A DNA stretch of 36,585 nt from Microthrixaceae bacterium (lineage in GTDB: Bacteria; Actinomycetota; Acidimicrobiia; Acidimicrobiales; Acidimicrobilacustridaceae), in NCBI GenBank assembly GCA_947449015.1, contig CANFQA010000024.1:1-36585 (forward strand). Direction: 5' to 3'. This document shows, piece by piece, positions 22,754-30,650 of the stretch. Under the pieces are notes generated by a model. It did not search any database. It saw only the letters and a program-made list of their open reading frames with translations, and was not told the DNA's origin. The first letter of the stretch is position 1; each line of letters opens with the position of its first letter. The position numbers and the translations under genes are program-made.

Positions 22754-23041
22754 TCAAGATCCTGAGGTGACCTCGGGCCATGCTCGACACCAGTGCAGGT
22801 AGGTGATGAGGTCCTTGGGCTGCGGATCGGCTCCATCACCGCCATAGGCGGTGATCAGTCGGAACTGCAGATAGGCGGGATCCGGCAGCGGAAGGAATGG
22901 AGGACGCCTCCACCAGTGCCGTGGCGCTAAGCGGCCGATCTGACGGATCGCCGTGACCCACAGCGATGGATGGCGCAGCACCGCCGCTGTGGCGCCGAAC
23001 ATCCAACCCCATGAACTCGACCGATTGCCGGGTGCACTCAT
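22754..23041 (-). CDS. Small uncharacterised protein coupled to the ROK kinase gene
   Basis: I do not recognise this protein of 95 residues. It is rich in Trp, Arg and Pro. A weakly hydrophobic segment (about 11-36) is followed by HWWRRPPFLPLPDPAYLQFR and a C-terminal DLITYLHWCRAWP. The composition looks cytoplasmic or peripheral. Its ATG overlaps the stop of the upstream ROK kinase gene by 4 nt, which supports real translation. It is the last gene of the DUF3040-ROK kinase run. Confidence 0.7.
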   Translation of the reverse strand: MSAPGNRSSSWGWMFGATAAVLRHPSLWVTAIRQIGRLAPRHWWRRPPFLPLPDPAYLQFRLITAYGGDGADPQPKDLITYLHWCRAWPEVTSGS

Positions 23042-23940
23042 GCCGGTGACCCTAGTGACCCAACAGAGCGGAACCCGACTGCGGCTGCACCGATAAGCGG
23101 CCCGTCAGAACCCAGATGTGCCGGGATGATCCGGGCACCACGTGCGAACTCAATGCGCGATCGGGCGGTGAGTTCCTTCTGGGCGGCGGCAAAGAACCGG
23201 TCACCGAAGCCAAGCGCCACCGAGCCCGCCACCGTGATGAGTTCGAGGTCGAGCAAGTTGGCCACCGATGCCGCCGCTCGACCCACCAACGTTCCGGTGC
23301 GGACGATGACCTCGTCTGATGCTTCATTCGCAGAGGCTCCGGTGATGGCGGCAATAGCCGTGCCCGAGGCTTCGGCCTCGAGGCAACCTCGCGCACCGCA
23401 GCCGCAGAGGCGACCTTCTGGAACGACGCAAATATGGCCGACATGTCCGGCATTGCCCTGCGCTCCATCGAGCAGACGACCATTGAGAACGATGCCGCCA
23501 CCCACGCCAGTGGACACGACCATCGCCATATGGTCCTCGCACCCGCGAGCGGCACCCAGCCACCCTTCGGCCAGCGCAAGCGCCTTGGCGTCGTTGTCGA
23601 CTGCTGTCGCTAAACCGGTGTGCTTGGTGAGCAGTTCGCCGAGTGCGAAGTTGCGCCAGCCACCGATGTTGATCGGCGAAATGGTTACACCGCCGCGGGC
23701 CATTGGACCTCCCGTGCCCACCCCGCAAGCCACGAGCGATTGGCCGGAGTCCCGGTGTTCAACCAGGACCTGGTCGATCAGCGCAGTAAGCGTGCCGAAT
23801 AATTCAGAACCATCGGCTCCCGCGGGTGTGGCGCATCGAGCGCGAGAACAAATTTCGCCATCGGACGTGACAATTCCAACCTCAAATTTGGTGCCACCGA
23901 TATCGACCGCCAGGACCGCAGTGGGGCTGATCCCACCCAC
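23038..23940 (-). CDS. ROK-family sugar kinase (glucokinase-like)
   Basis: Cytoplasmic kinase of the ROK family, probably phosphorylating glucose or a related hexose with ATP. The protein has 300 residues. The phosphate motif AVDIGGTKFEVG is at the N-terminus. The catalytic Asp lies in AVDNDAKALALAE, and VSTGVGGGIV follows. The sugar and zinc region reads GNAGHVGHI followed by CGCGARGCLEAEASG, the ROK signature with its Cys cluster. There is no helix-turn-helix domain, so it is an enzyme and not a NagC-type repressor. It starts 7 nt after the DUF3040 gene. Confidence 0.92.
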   Translation of the reverse strand: MGGISPTAVLAVDIGGTKFEVGIVTSDGEICSRARCATPAGADGSELFGTLTALIDQVLVEHRDSGQSLVACGVGTGGPMARGGVTISPINIGGWRNFALGELLTKHTGLATAVDNDAKALALAEGWLGAARGCEDHMAMVVSTGVGGGIVLNGRLLDGAQGNAGHVGHICVVPEGRLCGCGARGCLEAEASGTAIAAITGASANEASDEVIVRTGTLVGRAAASVANLLDLELITVAGSVALGFGDRFFAAAQKELTARSRIEFARGARIIPAHLGSDGPLIGAAAVGFRSVGSLGSPA

Positions 23941-23947
23941 CGGTGAC

Positions 23948-24328
23948 TCAGTCGTCCTCTGGACGGCGGAGCCGATCCTTGAACTTGGAGCCGGTGTTTC
24001 CGATGGCGTCGCGCAGACCAGCTGCTCGCATCGACTGCGTCATCTGCTGCATACCTGCACGACCAATACGTCGGGCATTGCGCTCAACTGCCAACGCTGA
24101 CACCAGCATGATGAGGAATCCACCGAAGGCCAAAAGGAACGAGGTGCCGAGCGTGAAGATGAGCACCGCGAGGCCAACCACAAATCCGAGCAGCGACCAA
24201 CGCAGACCACGCGAGGAATGGGTGTAGACGGTGGTATCGGCGATATCGCGAGCCAAGCCGGGATCGGACTGATACAGCTGATGCTCAATCTCGCTGAGAA
24301 TCCGCTGTTCGTCTTCAGAGAGTGGCAT
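23948..24328 (-). CDS. DUF3040 membrane protein
   Basis: Small actinobacterial membrane protein of unknown function, 126 residues from the ATG at 24328. It opens with the hallmark MPLSEDEQRILSEIEHQLY. Two adjacent membrane helices (about 44-64 and 65-85) are followed by a basic C-terminus. A GGAGG ribosome-binding site lies 8 nt before this ATG, which decides against the longer frame from 24358. A plausible promoter is TTGTCC (24408-24413), 17 nt, GAGAAT (24385-24390). It heads a run with the ROK kinase and the small unknown protein. Confidence 0.9.
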   Translation of the reverse strand: MPLSEDEQRILSEIEHQLYQSDPGLARDIADTTVYTHSSRGLRWSLLGFVVGLAVLIFTLGTSFLLAFGGFLIMLVSALAVERNARRIGRAGMQQMTQSMRAAGLRDAIGNTGSKFKDRLRRPEDD

Positions 24329-24384
24329 GCACTGCACCTCCATCCGTTCCCCACACACATCCCCGGAGCATCCGAGGGGTCCAC

Positions 24385-24413
24385 ATTCTCACACGGAACG
24401 CCGATCCGGACAA
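24385..24413 (-). promoter_or_regulatory. Candidate promoter of the DUF3040-ROK run
   Basis: On the - strand TTGTCC, a 17-nt spacer and GAGAAT, with a TG one base before the -10 box. It lies in the 130-bp gap between dinB and the DUF3040 gene. Unlike the leaderless genes, this gene has a real leader and a strong ribosome-binding site. Confidence 0.4.
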
Positions 24414-24458
24414 CGCGAAGCACCGATGCACTCCATGCGGGTGACCGAATACCGCGAT

Positions 24459-25757
24459 TCAGGTCGGTGGATCAGTTTGGTCCGGCCCCCACTGCTGCTG
24501 CCCAGGCACCTTGGGCCGCGGACCCCCGGAACCGGCGACGGTTGCCGGGCCGATCGCCGCCGAACCGAACTTCTCGCGAATCTCATCGATGGTCCGGCTG
24601 GCGACCTCCCACCCCGGCCCCTCGGTTGCGTCATCGAGGGTGAGTTGGCGCGATCCGAGCGGTGAGAGGCCACTGACCGAGACGCCAAGAAGGCGCACGC
24701 CCGGACTCGGATCAACCTGTGCAAGAAGCGACCGCGCGCATGCAAGTAGCGCGGGGGCATCGTCGACACCAACTTCGAGCGTGTGTGAGCGCGTGATGGT
24801 GTGGAAATCGCCGAACTTCACCTTGAGCTGAACGGTTCGGCCGACAACTCCTCCAGCACGAAGACGTGACGCGACCGCATCGCAGAACGCCACCAGTTCG
24901 CCTTCGAGGGTCTCGCGTCGATGATGGTCGCGAGCAAAGGTTTCCTCATGACCGATGGAACGGACCTGCCGTTCAGAGTCAACGGCGCGCTCGTCGCGAC
25001 CATTGGCAAGATCGTGAAGATGACGCCCCTGGCTGCGGCCGAGTGCCGCCATGAGATTCTCGACCGGGAGATCGGCAAGGTCACCGACGGTCAGAACGCC
25101 GAGGCGCGAAAGGCGCGCCAACGTGGCAGGACCTACTCCCCAAAGGGCCTGTACCGGTAGCGGACGAAGGAATGCGATGGTGTTGGCGGGTTCAACGACC
25201 ACGACACCTGAACCGAATACCGGACCTTCAACGGATGCCTTCGGCTTGGCGGCCTCCGAGGCCAACTTGGCGATGAACTTGGTTCCGGCGACGCCGACCG
25301 AACAGGTGAGGCCGGTTCGCTCGAGCACTCGCTCACGGAGCAGCGCGGCGACCTCAGCTGCCGGCCCGAGCCGCCGCTGTGCCCCGGCCACATCCAGGAA
25401 CGCCTCATCGAGTGAGAGTGGTTCGACCAGCGGTGTGAACTCACGAAACACCGCCATCACCTCGGCGCTCAGTTCCGAATAGCGCCAGTGGCGACCCGGG
25501 AGAAATACCGCATGCGGACAGAGGCGACGAGCCATCGCCGATGACATCGCCGAATGCACTCCATGCGCACGAGCTTCATAGGAGGCAGCGGCCACGACCC
25601 CTCGGTCGCCGGATGCACCCACGACAACGGGAACTCCGCGCAGTTCAGGACGTTCGAGTAACTCAACCGAGACGAAAAATGCATCCATGTCGACGTGCAG
25701 GATCGTGGCTTCCGGGCGTTCGAAGGGACGCAGTTGCGTGATTGACCGGTCGGTCAC
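24459..25757 (-). CDS. dinB: DNA polymerase IV (Y-family, DinB)
   Basis: Low-fidelity translesion DNA polymerase. The protein has 432 residues from the GTG at 25757. The palm motif ILHVDMDAFFVSVE carries the first catalytic Asp, and SLDEAFLDV the Asp/Glu pair. The block CSVGVAGTKFIAKLASEAAKP and the thumb helix-hairpin-helix (LWGVGPATLARLSRLGVLTVGDLA) are typical. The little-finger domain occupies roughly 250-370. The C-terminal tail is Gly/Pro-rich with no obvious QL.LF-type beta-clamp motif at the very end. The GTG overlaps the Nudix stop as GTGA, so the longer frame from 25829 is not needed. Confidence 0.95.
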   Translation of the reverse strand: MTDRSITQLRPFERPEATILHVDMDAFFVSVELLERPELRGVPVVVGASGDRGVVAAASYEARAHGVHSAMSSAMARRLCPHAVFLPGRHWRYSELSAEVMAVFREFTPLVEPLSLDEAFLDVAGAQRRLGPAAEVAALLRERVLERTGLTCSVGVAGTKFIAKLASEAAKPKASVEGPVFGSGVVVVEPANTIAFLRPLPVQALWGVGPATLARLSRLGVLTVGDLADLPVENLMAALGRSQGRHLHDLANGRDERAVDSERQVRSIGHEETFARDHHRRETLEGELVAFCDAVASRLRAGGVVGRTVQLKVKFGDFHTITRSHTLEVGVDDAPALLACARSLLAQVDPSPGVRLLGVSVSGLSPLGSRQLTLDDATEGPGWEVASRTIDEIREKFGSAAIGPATVAGSGGPRPKVPGQQQWGPDQTDPPT

Positions 25758-26239
25758 TCGCGCACGACCGTGAGTTCCGATCCGTACTCGCCATCGACTC
25801 GATAGCGGTAGTGCCGGCTGCCCGGCCATCGTTGCGCCAGCCAGTCGGTGACGGGCTCAACGACCCAGCGAGCCCCACCAGAAAGATGCTCTCCACATGT
25901 CTCGGGGTGAACCCACAACGCATCGTCGACGACACCATCTGGATCATCAACAATGAGTTCGCCCGACCATTCCCGAGCAACACGAGCTTCGACGCGCAGG
26001 TTCCAGCCCATATCGGGAGCACTGGCGGTGATCTCATACACAACCTCAGACCAGGCAGTCACTGTCAGACCTGTCTCCTCAAGCACCTCGCGGGTGAGGC
26101 CGTCGATTACTGACTCGCCAGGGTCGATCACACCACCGGGAGGGCTCCAATCGAATGAGCCATCACGACGTCGATTGCGCACAAGCAATACACCGTGGGG
26201 ACCCTCGATTACGGCGCCACCGACGACCCAGTCACGCAT
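25754..26239 (-). CDS. Nudix hydrolase
   Basis: Hydrolase of nucleoside diphosphates linked to another moiety; the substrate is unknown. The protein has 161 residues. The Nudix box is complete: GGVIDPGESVIDGLTREV followed by LEETGL, matching GX5EX7REUXEEXGU. The fold covers about residues 5-130. GGAG lies 8 nt before the ATG at 26239 and only 2 nt before the in-frame TTG at 26245, so the ATG is preferred. It sits 14 bp after the glycosyltransferase gene and is coupled to dinB. A role in sanitising damaged nucleotides beside a translesion polymerase is tempting but unproven. Confidence 0.92.
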   Translation of the reverse strand: MRDWVVGGAVIEGPHGVLLVRNRRRDGSFDWSPPGGVIDPGESVIDGLTREVLEETGLTVTAWSEVVYEITASAPDMGWNLRVEARVAREWSGELIVDDPDGVVDDALWVHPETCGEHLSGGARWVVEPVTDWLAQRWPGSRHYRYRVDGEYGSELTVVRE

Positions 26240-26253
26240 GGTCAATGCTCCGG

Positions 26254-27009
26254 TCAGGATGAGGCTGTCGCCGAGAGCGCATTGCGATGACCGCGACGTA
26301 GAAGGCGATCACGCAGTGCCCACCAGGTAACAAGTCCGAGCGCTTCGAACACGATCCGACTGGACATCTTCGAGGTACCGCGCTGCCGGTCGCTAAAGCG
26401 GATGGGTACTTCGACGATGCGTCCGCCACGCAGAGCAACGTTGTAGGCCATCTCGATCTGGAATCCGTAGCCATCGGCTGTGACCGAGCCGAGATCAATG
26501 CGGGAAAGTATGGGCGCTGCGTAGCAACGGAACCCCGCAGTCGCGTCGCGTACCTGCAGTCCGAGGACGAATCCGGCGTACCGATTACCTCCACGAGAAA
26601 GCCACTCTCGGTGCTTGGGCCAGTTCGGAATGGAACCTCCCGGCACATAGCGAGAGCCAATGGCCAGGTCCGCACCGTTGGACACTGCAGCAATCAGTTC
26701 GGGGAGCGCGGCGGGATCGTGCTGGAGATCGGAGTCCATCTCAATGAGCGCCTCGAACCCATTGGTCAGGCCATAGGCGAAACCAGCTCGATAGGCCGAT
26801 CCCAGCCCGGACTTGCCCGCTCGACGGAGCACCGTCAGTTGCCCACCATTGTCAGCAGCCCATGATTCAGCGAGATCCGCGGTGCCATCGGGGCTTCCAT
26901 CATCAACGACGAGGACTTCTGCGGCTGGAACCGCCGCCCGGATGCGCTCAAGCACCTCGAAGATATTTTCGGCCTCGTTGTACGTCGGCAAGATGACCAG
27001 GGTTCTCAC
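26254..27009 (-). CDS. Polyprenol-phosphate glycosyltransferase (DPM1/Ppm1-like, GT2)
   Basis: Family 2 glycosyltransferase, probably making polyprenyl-phosphate mannose (or glucose) from the GDP/UDP sugar as donor for extracytoplasmic glycosylation. The protein has 251 residues from the GTG at 27009, the size of a single soluble DPM domain. Motifs are LVILPTYNEAENI, VVDDGSPDGTADLAE, the DxD-like MDSDLQHDP, and the DPM1 hallmark block from VTADGYGFQIEM to VEVPIRFSDRQRGTSKMS. No C-terminal membrane domain is present. A TACAGT box 7 nt before this GTG supports the start over the open frame reaching 27096. Confidence 0.92.
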   Translation of the reverse strand: MRTLVILPTYNEAENIFEVLERIRAAVPAAEVLVVDDGSPDGTADLAESWAADNGGQLTVLRRAGKSGLGSAYRAGFAYGLTNGFEALIEMDSDLQHDPAALPELIAAVSNGADLAIGSRYVPGGSIPNWPKHREWLSRGGNRYAGFVLGLQVRDATAGFRCYAAPILSRIDLGSVTADGYGFQIEMAYNVALRGGRIVEVPIRFSDRQRGTSKMSSRIVFEALGLVTWWALRDRLLRRGHRNALSATASS

Positions 27010-27016
27010 CTCGCCA

Positions 27017-27022
27017 ACTGTA
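27017..27022 (-). promoter_or_regulatory. Putative -10 box (leaderless start) of the glycosyltransferase gene
   Basis: TACAGT on the - strand, 7 nt before the GTG at 27009. Divergent from the next -10 box, with 43 bp between them. Confidence 0.5.
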
Positions 27023-27065
27023 GGACCACAGCCACCCACCGACGCGCACGTCGCTGCGCACCCCG

Positions 27066-27071
27066 TACGAT
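27066..27071 (+). promoter_or_regulatory. Putative -10 box (leaderless start) of the small membrane protein gene
   Basis: TACGAT followed by 6 nt and GTG at 27078; the same hexamer and spacing as in front of the VOC gene. Confidence 0.5.
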
Positions 27072-27077
27072 GCCAAC

Positions 27078-27434
27078 GTGACTGAGACTCCGACATCCCC
27101 CGAATCCGGTTCAGCTCTCCCCTCGGTCGGCGCCCGGGTCATTGCGTTCGCCGCAATCACCATCGCCGGCATTTCCGGTGGATTCATCGGATACGCATTC
27201 GTAGACCTGCAGACAACCGGTGATGCGTCACTGGCCACCGCAATCGGCGCGTTCCTCGGGGCAATCATCGCGGCGATTGGCACCGCTGTTGTCGTCGTCC
27301 TCACGCTGCGAGCCATGGGCGAATGGCGCACGATCAAGCAGCAAGACCCTGAGGCCGAAGACCGTCGCTTCCCCAAGGGTGGCGCCGCAGGGGCAACACG
27401 AGCTGTACGCCGACCCAACCAACGCGTGCGGTGA
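27078..27434 (+). CDS. Small two-helix membrane protein, unknown function
   Basis: Not recognised as a named family. The protein has 118 residues. A Pro/Ser/Thr-rich N-terminus is followed by two hydrophobic helices (about 20-43, FAAITIAGISGGFIGYAFV, and about 52-77, IGAFLGAIIAAIGTAVVVVL) containing GxxxG-like glycines. The C-terminal 40 residues are charged and cytoplasmic. Its TGA lies 1 nt before the start of the phosphatase gene, so the two are probably cotranscribed. Confidence 0.8.
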   Translation: MTETPTSPESGSALPSVGARVIAFAAITIAGISGGFIGYAFVDLQTTGDASLATAIGAFLGAIIAAIGTAVVVVLTLRAMGEWRTIKQQDPEAEDRRFPKGGAAGATRAVRRPNQRVR

Positions 27435-27435
27435 G

Positions 27436-28254
27436 ATGGCCGACGCGGAGCTGACAGAGCTGACTGGACTGACTGGACTGCTCGAACTCGCGGTTGATAT
27501 TTCTCACTCGGCCGCGAGCATTCTCACCGACGGACTCACCCGAGTTCGCACCAATGTCGAAACCAAGACCACCGGCACCGACATGGTCACCGAGATGGAC
27601 CGGGCCAGCGAGCGGCTCATTGTCGATCGCATCCTTGCGGCCCGCCCCGAAGACGGGATCCTCGGCGAGGAGGGCACGGATCGTCCCGGGAGCAGCGGTG
27701 TGCGTTGGATCGTCGATCCGATCGACGGAACAACGAACTACTTCTATGGTCACCCTGGATTCTCCGTGTCGATCGCCGCGGAGATCAACGGCGAAATCTG
27801 CGTTGGCGTTGTGAATGATCCGCTTCACGCCGAGGTGTTCACTGCAGTTCGCGGGCACGGAGCGCACCGCAATGGTCTCCCCATCGCAGTCTCGGCTGAG
27901 ACTCGCCTCTCTCATGCGCTCATTGCCACTGGCTTTTCCTACGAACCCGAGCGTCGTCGCCGGCAGGCCACGGTGCTCACCGAGCTGCTGCCACAGGTTC
28001 GCGACATTCGGCGAATGGGGGCAGCGTCGGTCGATCTCTGTTCGGTCGCGTGTGGCAGGGTCGACGCCTACTACGAGCGCGGGCTCCAGCCTTGGGACCA
28101 CGCAGCTGGAGCACTCATTGCCCGCGAGGCAGGAGCCCAGGTCGGGGATCTGTCCGGCAATGACCCGCACTTCGAGTTCTGCCTCGCCGCTCCGCCCGCC
28201 CTGTTCACACAACTCAGCCCGATCCTCAGCGAGCTCGGCGCCGTCGACGCCTGA
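27436..28254 (+). CDS. Inositol monophosphatase family protein
   Basis: Mg-dependent, Li-sensitive-type phosphatase; candidate substrates are inositol-1-phosphate, histidinol phosphate (HisN) or related sugar phosphates. The protein has 272 residues, normal length. Metal-site motifs are GEEG (Glu), WIVDPIDGTTNYFYG (DPIDGT) and the C-terminal QPWDHAAGALIAREAG (WD..AG). The start ATG at 27436 fits the family and follows the upstream stop. The N-terminal codons include a 9-bp tandem repeat (LTGLTGL), and the stop codon lies inside the first unit of a 24-bp tandem repeat. Substrate cannot be fixed from sequence. Confidence 0.93.
   Translation: MADAELTELTGLTGLLELAVDISHSAASILTDGLTRVRTNVETKTTGTDMVTEMDRASERLIVDRILAARPEDGILGEEGTDRPGSSGVRWIVDPIDGTTNYFYGHPGFSVSIAAEINGEICVGVVNDPLHAEVFTAVRGHGAHRNGLPIAVSAETRLSHALIATGFSYEPERRRRQATVLTELLPQVRDIRRMGAASVDLCSVACGRVDAYYERGLQPWDHAAGALIAREAGAQVGDLSGNDPHFEFCLAAPPALFTQLSPILSELGAVDA
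27460..27480. repeat. 9-bp tandem repeat in the phosphatase 5' coding end
   Basis: CTGACTGGA repeated 2.3 times, encoding the Leu-Thr-Gly series near residue 10. Copies are identical and in frame. Confidence 0.8.
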
Positions 28255-28335
28255 GTCGCAATCTGAAAAGACGCCTGAGTCGCAATCTGAAAAGACGCCT
28301 GAGTCGCAATCTGAAAAGACGCCTGAGTCGCAATC
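28246..28335. repeat. 24-bp perfect tandem repeat at the phosphatase 3' end
   Basis: 3.75 perfect copies of a 24-bp unit that begins GACGCCTGAGTCGCAATC and ends TGAAAA, at 28246-28269, 28270-28293, 28294-28317 and 28318-28335 (partial). The phosphatase stop TGA is in unit 1. Each full unit gives two in-frame stops in that frame, while the other two + frames stay open. The rest of the 184-bp gap to the response regulator gene holds the hairpin at 28351-28371 and no other recognisable element. Confidence 0.95.
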
Positions 28336-28350
28336 GGCCTGACATGCGGA

Positions 28351-28371
28351 CATTCGCGCTGACCGCGAATG
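28351..28371. other. Perfect 8-bp inverted repeat upstream of the response regulator gene
   Basis: CATTCGCG, a 5-nt loop, and CGCGAATG. A further CGCGAA lies at 28379-28384, 15 bp from the one at 28364-28369. This could be an operator for the response regulator or a terminator of the phosphatase unit. There is no U-tract. Confidence 0.5.
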
Positions 28372-28438
28372 ACACGCTCGCGAAATCACCCCAGATTGAC
28401 CACCAACTGCGGCTCCCATCGGGGATGATGGGACCGTT

Positions 28439-29119
28439 ATGGGCACACGCATCCTCACCGTTGAAGACGACGAACGCATCCGCACCGCCGTGCGTATGGC
28501 CCTTGAAGATGAGGGGTGGGTGGTCGAAGAGGCCGACACCGGCGAAGAAGCGCTGCAGGCCTTCACCCGACAGCCATCTGACGTGGTGCTTATCGACATC
28601 ATGCTTCCGGGCATCGACGGCTTCGACGTGTGCCGATCTATCCGCCGCGTCAGCGATGTCCCGATCGTCATGGTGACCGCCCGCGCCGATACCCACGATG
28701 TTGTGGCGGGGCTCGAGGCCGGTGCCGATGATTACCTCACCAAGCCGTTCGCCCCGAAGGAACTCTCCGCTCGCATCCGGGCCCTGCTGCGTCGTGCCCG
28801 TCCAACCGAGGTTGGGGTCACCCACCTGCGCGTGGGCGACCTCGAAATCATCCCCGATGAGGGCGTCGTTCTGCGCGAGGGCGTCGAGCTTCACCTCACC
28901 AAGACTGAGTTCCGACTCCTTGTCGAACTGGCATCCTCACCGGGCCGCATCTTCAGCCGAGAGAGCCTCCTCGAGAAGATCTGGAGCTACGACTACTTCG
29001 GCGACGGCCGCCTCGTGGATGTCCACGTCCGCCGCCTCCGCATGAAGGTCGAGCGCGATCCGGCCAACCCGCGCCACGTCATCACGGTGCGCGGGCTCGG
29101 ATACAAACTGCAACCGTGA
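28439..29119 (+). CDS. OmpR/PhoB-type response regulator
   Basis: DNA-binding response regulator of a two-component system. The protein has 226 residues. The receiver domain (1-120) has the acidic pocket EDD (9-11), phospho-acceptor Asp53 in LIDIMLPG, Thr80 and Lys102 (TKPF). The winged-helix effector domain (about 128-225) ends with VDVHVRRLRMKVE and VRGLGYKL, typical of the OmpR family. It overlaps the sensor kinase gene by 4 nt (GTGA). The regulon is unknown; the inverted repeat upstream is a candidate autoregulatory site. Confidence 0.95.
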   Translation: MGTRILTVEDDERIRTAVRMALEDEGWVVEEADTGEEALQAFTRQPSDVVLIDIMLPGIDGFDVCRSIRRVSDVPIVMVTARADTHDVVAGLEAGADDYLTKPFAPKELSARIRALLRRARPTEVGVTHLRVGDLEIIPDEGVVLREGVELHLTKTEFRLLVELASSPGRIFSRESLLEKIWSYDYFGDGRLVDVHVRRLRMKVERDPANPRHVITVRGLGYKLQP

Positions 29120-30627
29120 GCGCCGTCGGCCCGGAGATCCGACCAGTCCAGGCCCGCACCCGGCCACGACGACGTGCTCGGATCATTGCCCCTGTCCGCC
29201 GCCGGTTCGGACTGCGAACCCGACTCACACTCACCTTCGGCCTTGGCGCCGCAGCACTGTCGGCCGTTTTGTCGCTGGTCACGTTCGGACTCACTCGGGA
29301 GAATCTCACAAGCCAACGTGAGCGCAGCGCAGTTGACCGCGCCGCCATTGACGCTGCCCGTCTCTCACCACAACTGCCCGAGAGCCCAACCGACCTCGAG
29401 ATCGAACAGTTCCTGCGTGAGTTGCCTCTCACCGATGGAACAGCCGCCGCCATCTCCTATGCCGACAGGTGGTTCACCACCGACGACATCAATTTCTCCA
29501 GTTCCGCGGTTACTGATTCCGTGCAGCAATCGGTCAGTGGCGGCGATGCCATCAAGATCAACGCAAATGTTGGCGGAACACAGTCGCTTGTCCTCGGCGT
29601 TCCTGTGCCGGCACTGCCCGCCGAGTACTACGAAGCTGTTCCGCTCTCAGATCTGCAGCGCACCCTCGATCGTTTGGGCCTCACGCTCGTTCTCGCCTCG
29701 ATCCTGACCACGCTTGGCGGTGGACTCGTCGGCTACTGGGCCAGCCGTCGCGTGTTCGCTCCCCTGCTTGACGTAGGCACCGCCGCTGAAGCCATCGCCG
29801 GTGGTCGCCTCGACACTCGACTTCCGGTCGGTGGTGACACCGATCTCGATCTCATTGCCAATCCATTCAACGAAATGGCACAAGCGCTCGAGGACCGGAT
29901 CGAGCGCGATGCTCGCTTCGCTTCCGAGGTCAGCCATGAGCTGCGTTCACCGCTCATGACCATTGCGGCGACCGTTGAAGTACTCGAGAACACTCGAGAG
30001 GAACTACCTGAGCGAGCCCAGACCGCTCTGACACTTTTGGCTGCTGACGTTGACCGACTCCAGCAACTCGTCGAAGACCTTCTTGAGATCTCGCGTTTCG
30101 ATGTGGGGGCGATCAAACTCCACCTCGAGGACGTGCGCGCCGCCGAGATGGTCATCCAGGCGGTTCGATTCCTTGGCGGCGGCGGCGTCCCGGTTCGCTT
30201 CGAGCCAGAGATCGGCGAGGTCACCGTTCGCGTCGACAAACGTCGGTTCGGTCGCGTGATCGCCAACCTGCTCGACAATGCCGAGCGTTATGCCGGTGGC
30301 GCCACCGCAATCACCATCGAGCGGGTCAATGATCGACTCCGCATCTCGGTCGAGGACCGCGGAAACGGCGTGCCCTTCGAAGAGCGCGACATCATCTTTG
30401 ATCGATTCTCACGAGGCGCCGAAGGCGGGAACCGATCCAATGACAGCGGGGTCGGTCTCGGCCTCGCACTCGTCGACGAACACGTGCGACTCCACGGTGG
30501 TTCTGTGTGGGTGGACGATCGCTTCGACGGTGAGATCGGCGCGCGATTCGTGGTCGAACTACCGATGGTGGAACAACCCGTTGACACAGCCTCGGAGCCA
30601 ATCACCGAAGCCATTCCGATTACCTGA
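29116..30627 (+). CDS. Sensor histidine kinase (HAMP-HisKA-HATPase)
   Basis: Membrane sensor kinase partner of the upstream regulator. The protein has 503 residues, GTG start. An Arg-rich N-terminus leads to helix 1 (about 37-59). An extracytoplasmic region of about 125 residues follows, then helix 2 (about 187-208) and a HAMP domain (about 209-260). The H-box is FASEVSHELRSPL with His274. The ATPase domain has the N-box ANLLDNAERY, G1 DRGNGVPFEERD, and G2 GVGLGLALV. The extracytoplasmic domain is acidic and without a named sensor fold that I recognise, so the stimulus is unknown. Confidence 0.95.
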   Translation: MSAVGPEIRPVQARTRPRRRARIIAPVRRRFGLRTRLTLTFGLGAAALSAVLSLVTFGLTRENLTSQRERSAVDRAAIDAARLSPQLPESPTDLEIEQFLRELPLTDGTAAAISYADRWFTTDDINFSSSAVTDSVQQSVSGGDAIKINANVGGTQSLVLGVPVPALPAEYYEAVPLSDLQRTLDRLGLTLVLASILTTLGGGLVGYWASRRVFAPLLDVGTAAEAIAGGRLDTRLPVGGDTDLDLIANPFNEMAQALEDRIERDARFASEVSHELRSPLMTIAATVEVLENTREELPERAQTALTLLAADVDRLQQLVEDLLEISRFDVGAIKLHLEDVRAAEMVIQAVRFLGGGGVPVRFEPEIGEVTVRVDKRRFGRVIANLLDNAERYAGGATAITIERVNDRLRISVEDRGNGVPFEERDIIFDRFSRGAEGGNRSNDSGVGLGLALVDEHVRLHGGSVWVDDRFDGEIGARFVVELPMVEQPVDTASEPITEAIPIT

Positions 30628-30650
30628 TCAAAGCTGCTCGATACGGGCGG

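Noticed and set aside
28246-28335. CRISPR-like array
   Set aside because: Units are directly adjacent with no spacers, and no cas gene is present. It is a simple tandem repeat.
27334-28671. Long - strand open frame of 445 residues
   Set aside because: It is antisense to the phosphatase and response regulator genes, includes the tandem repeat, and has no recognisable domain. It reflects GC-rich codon structure.
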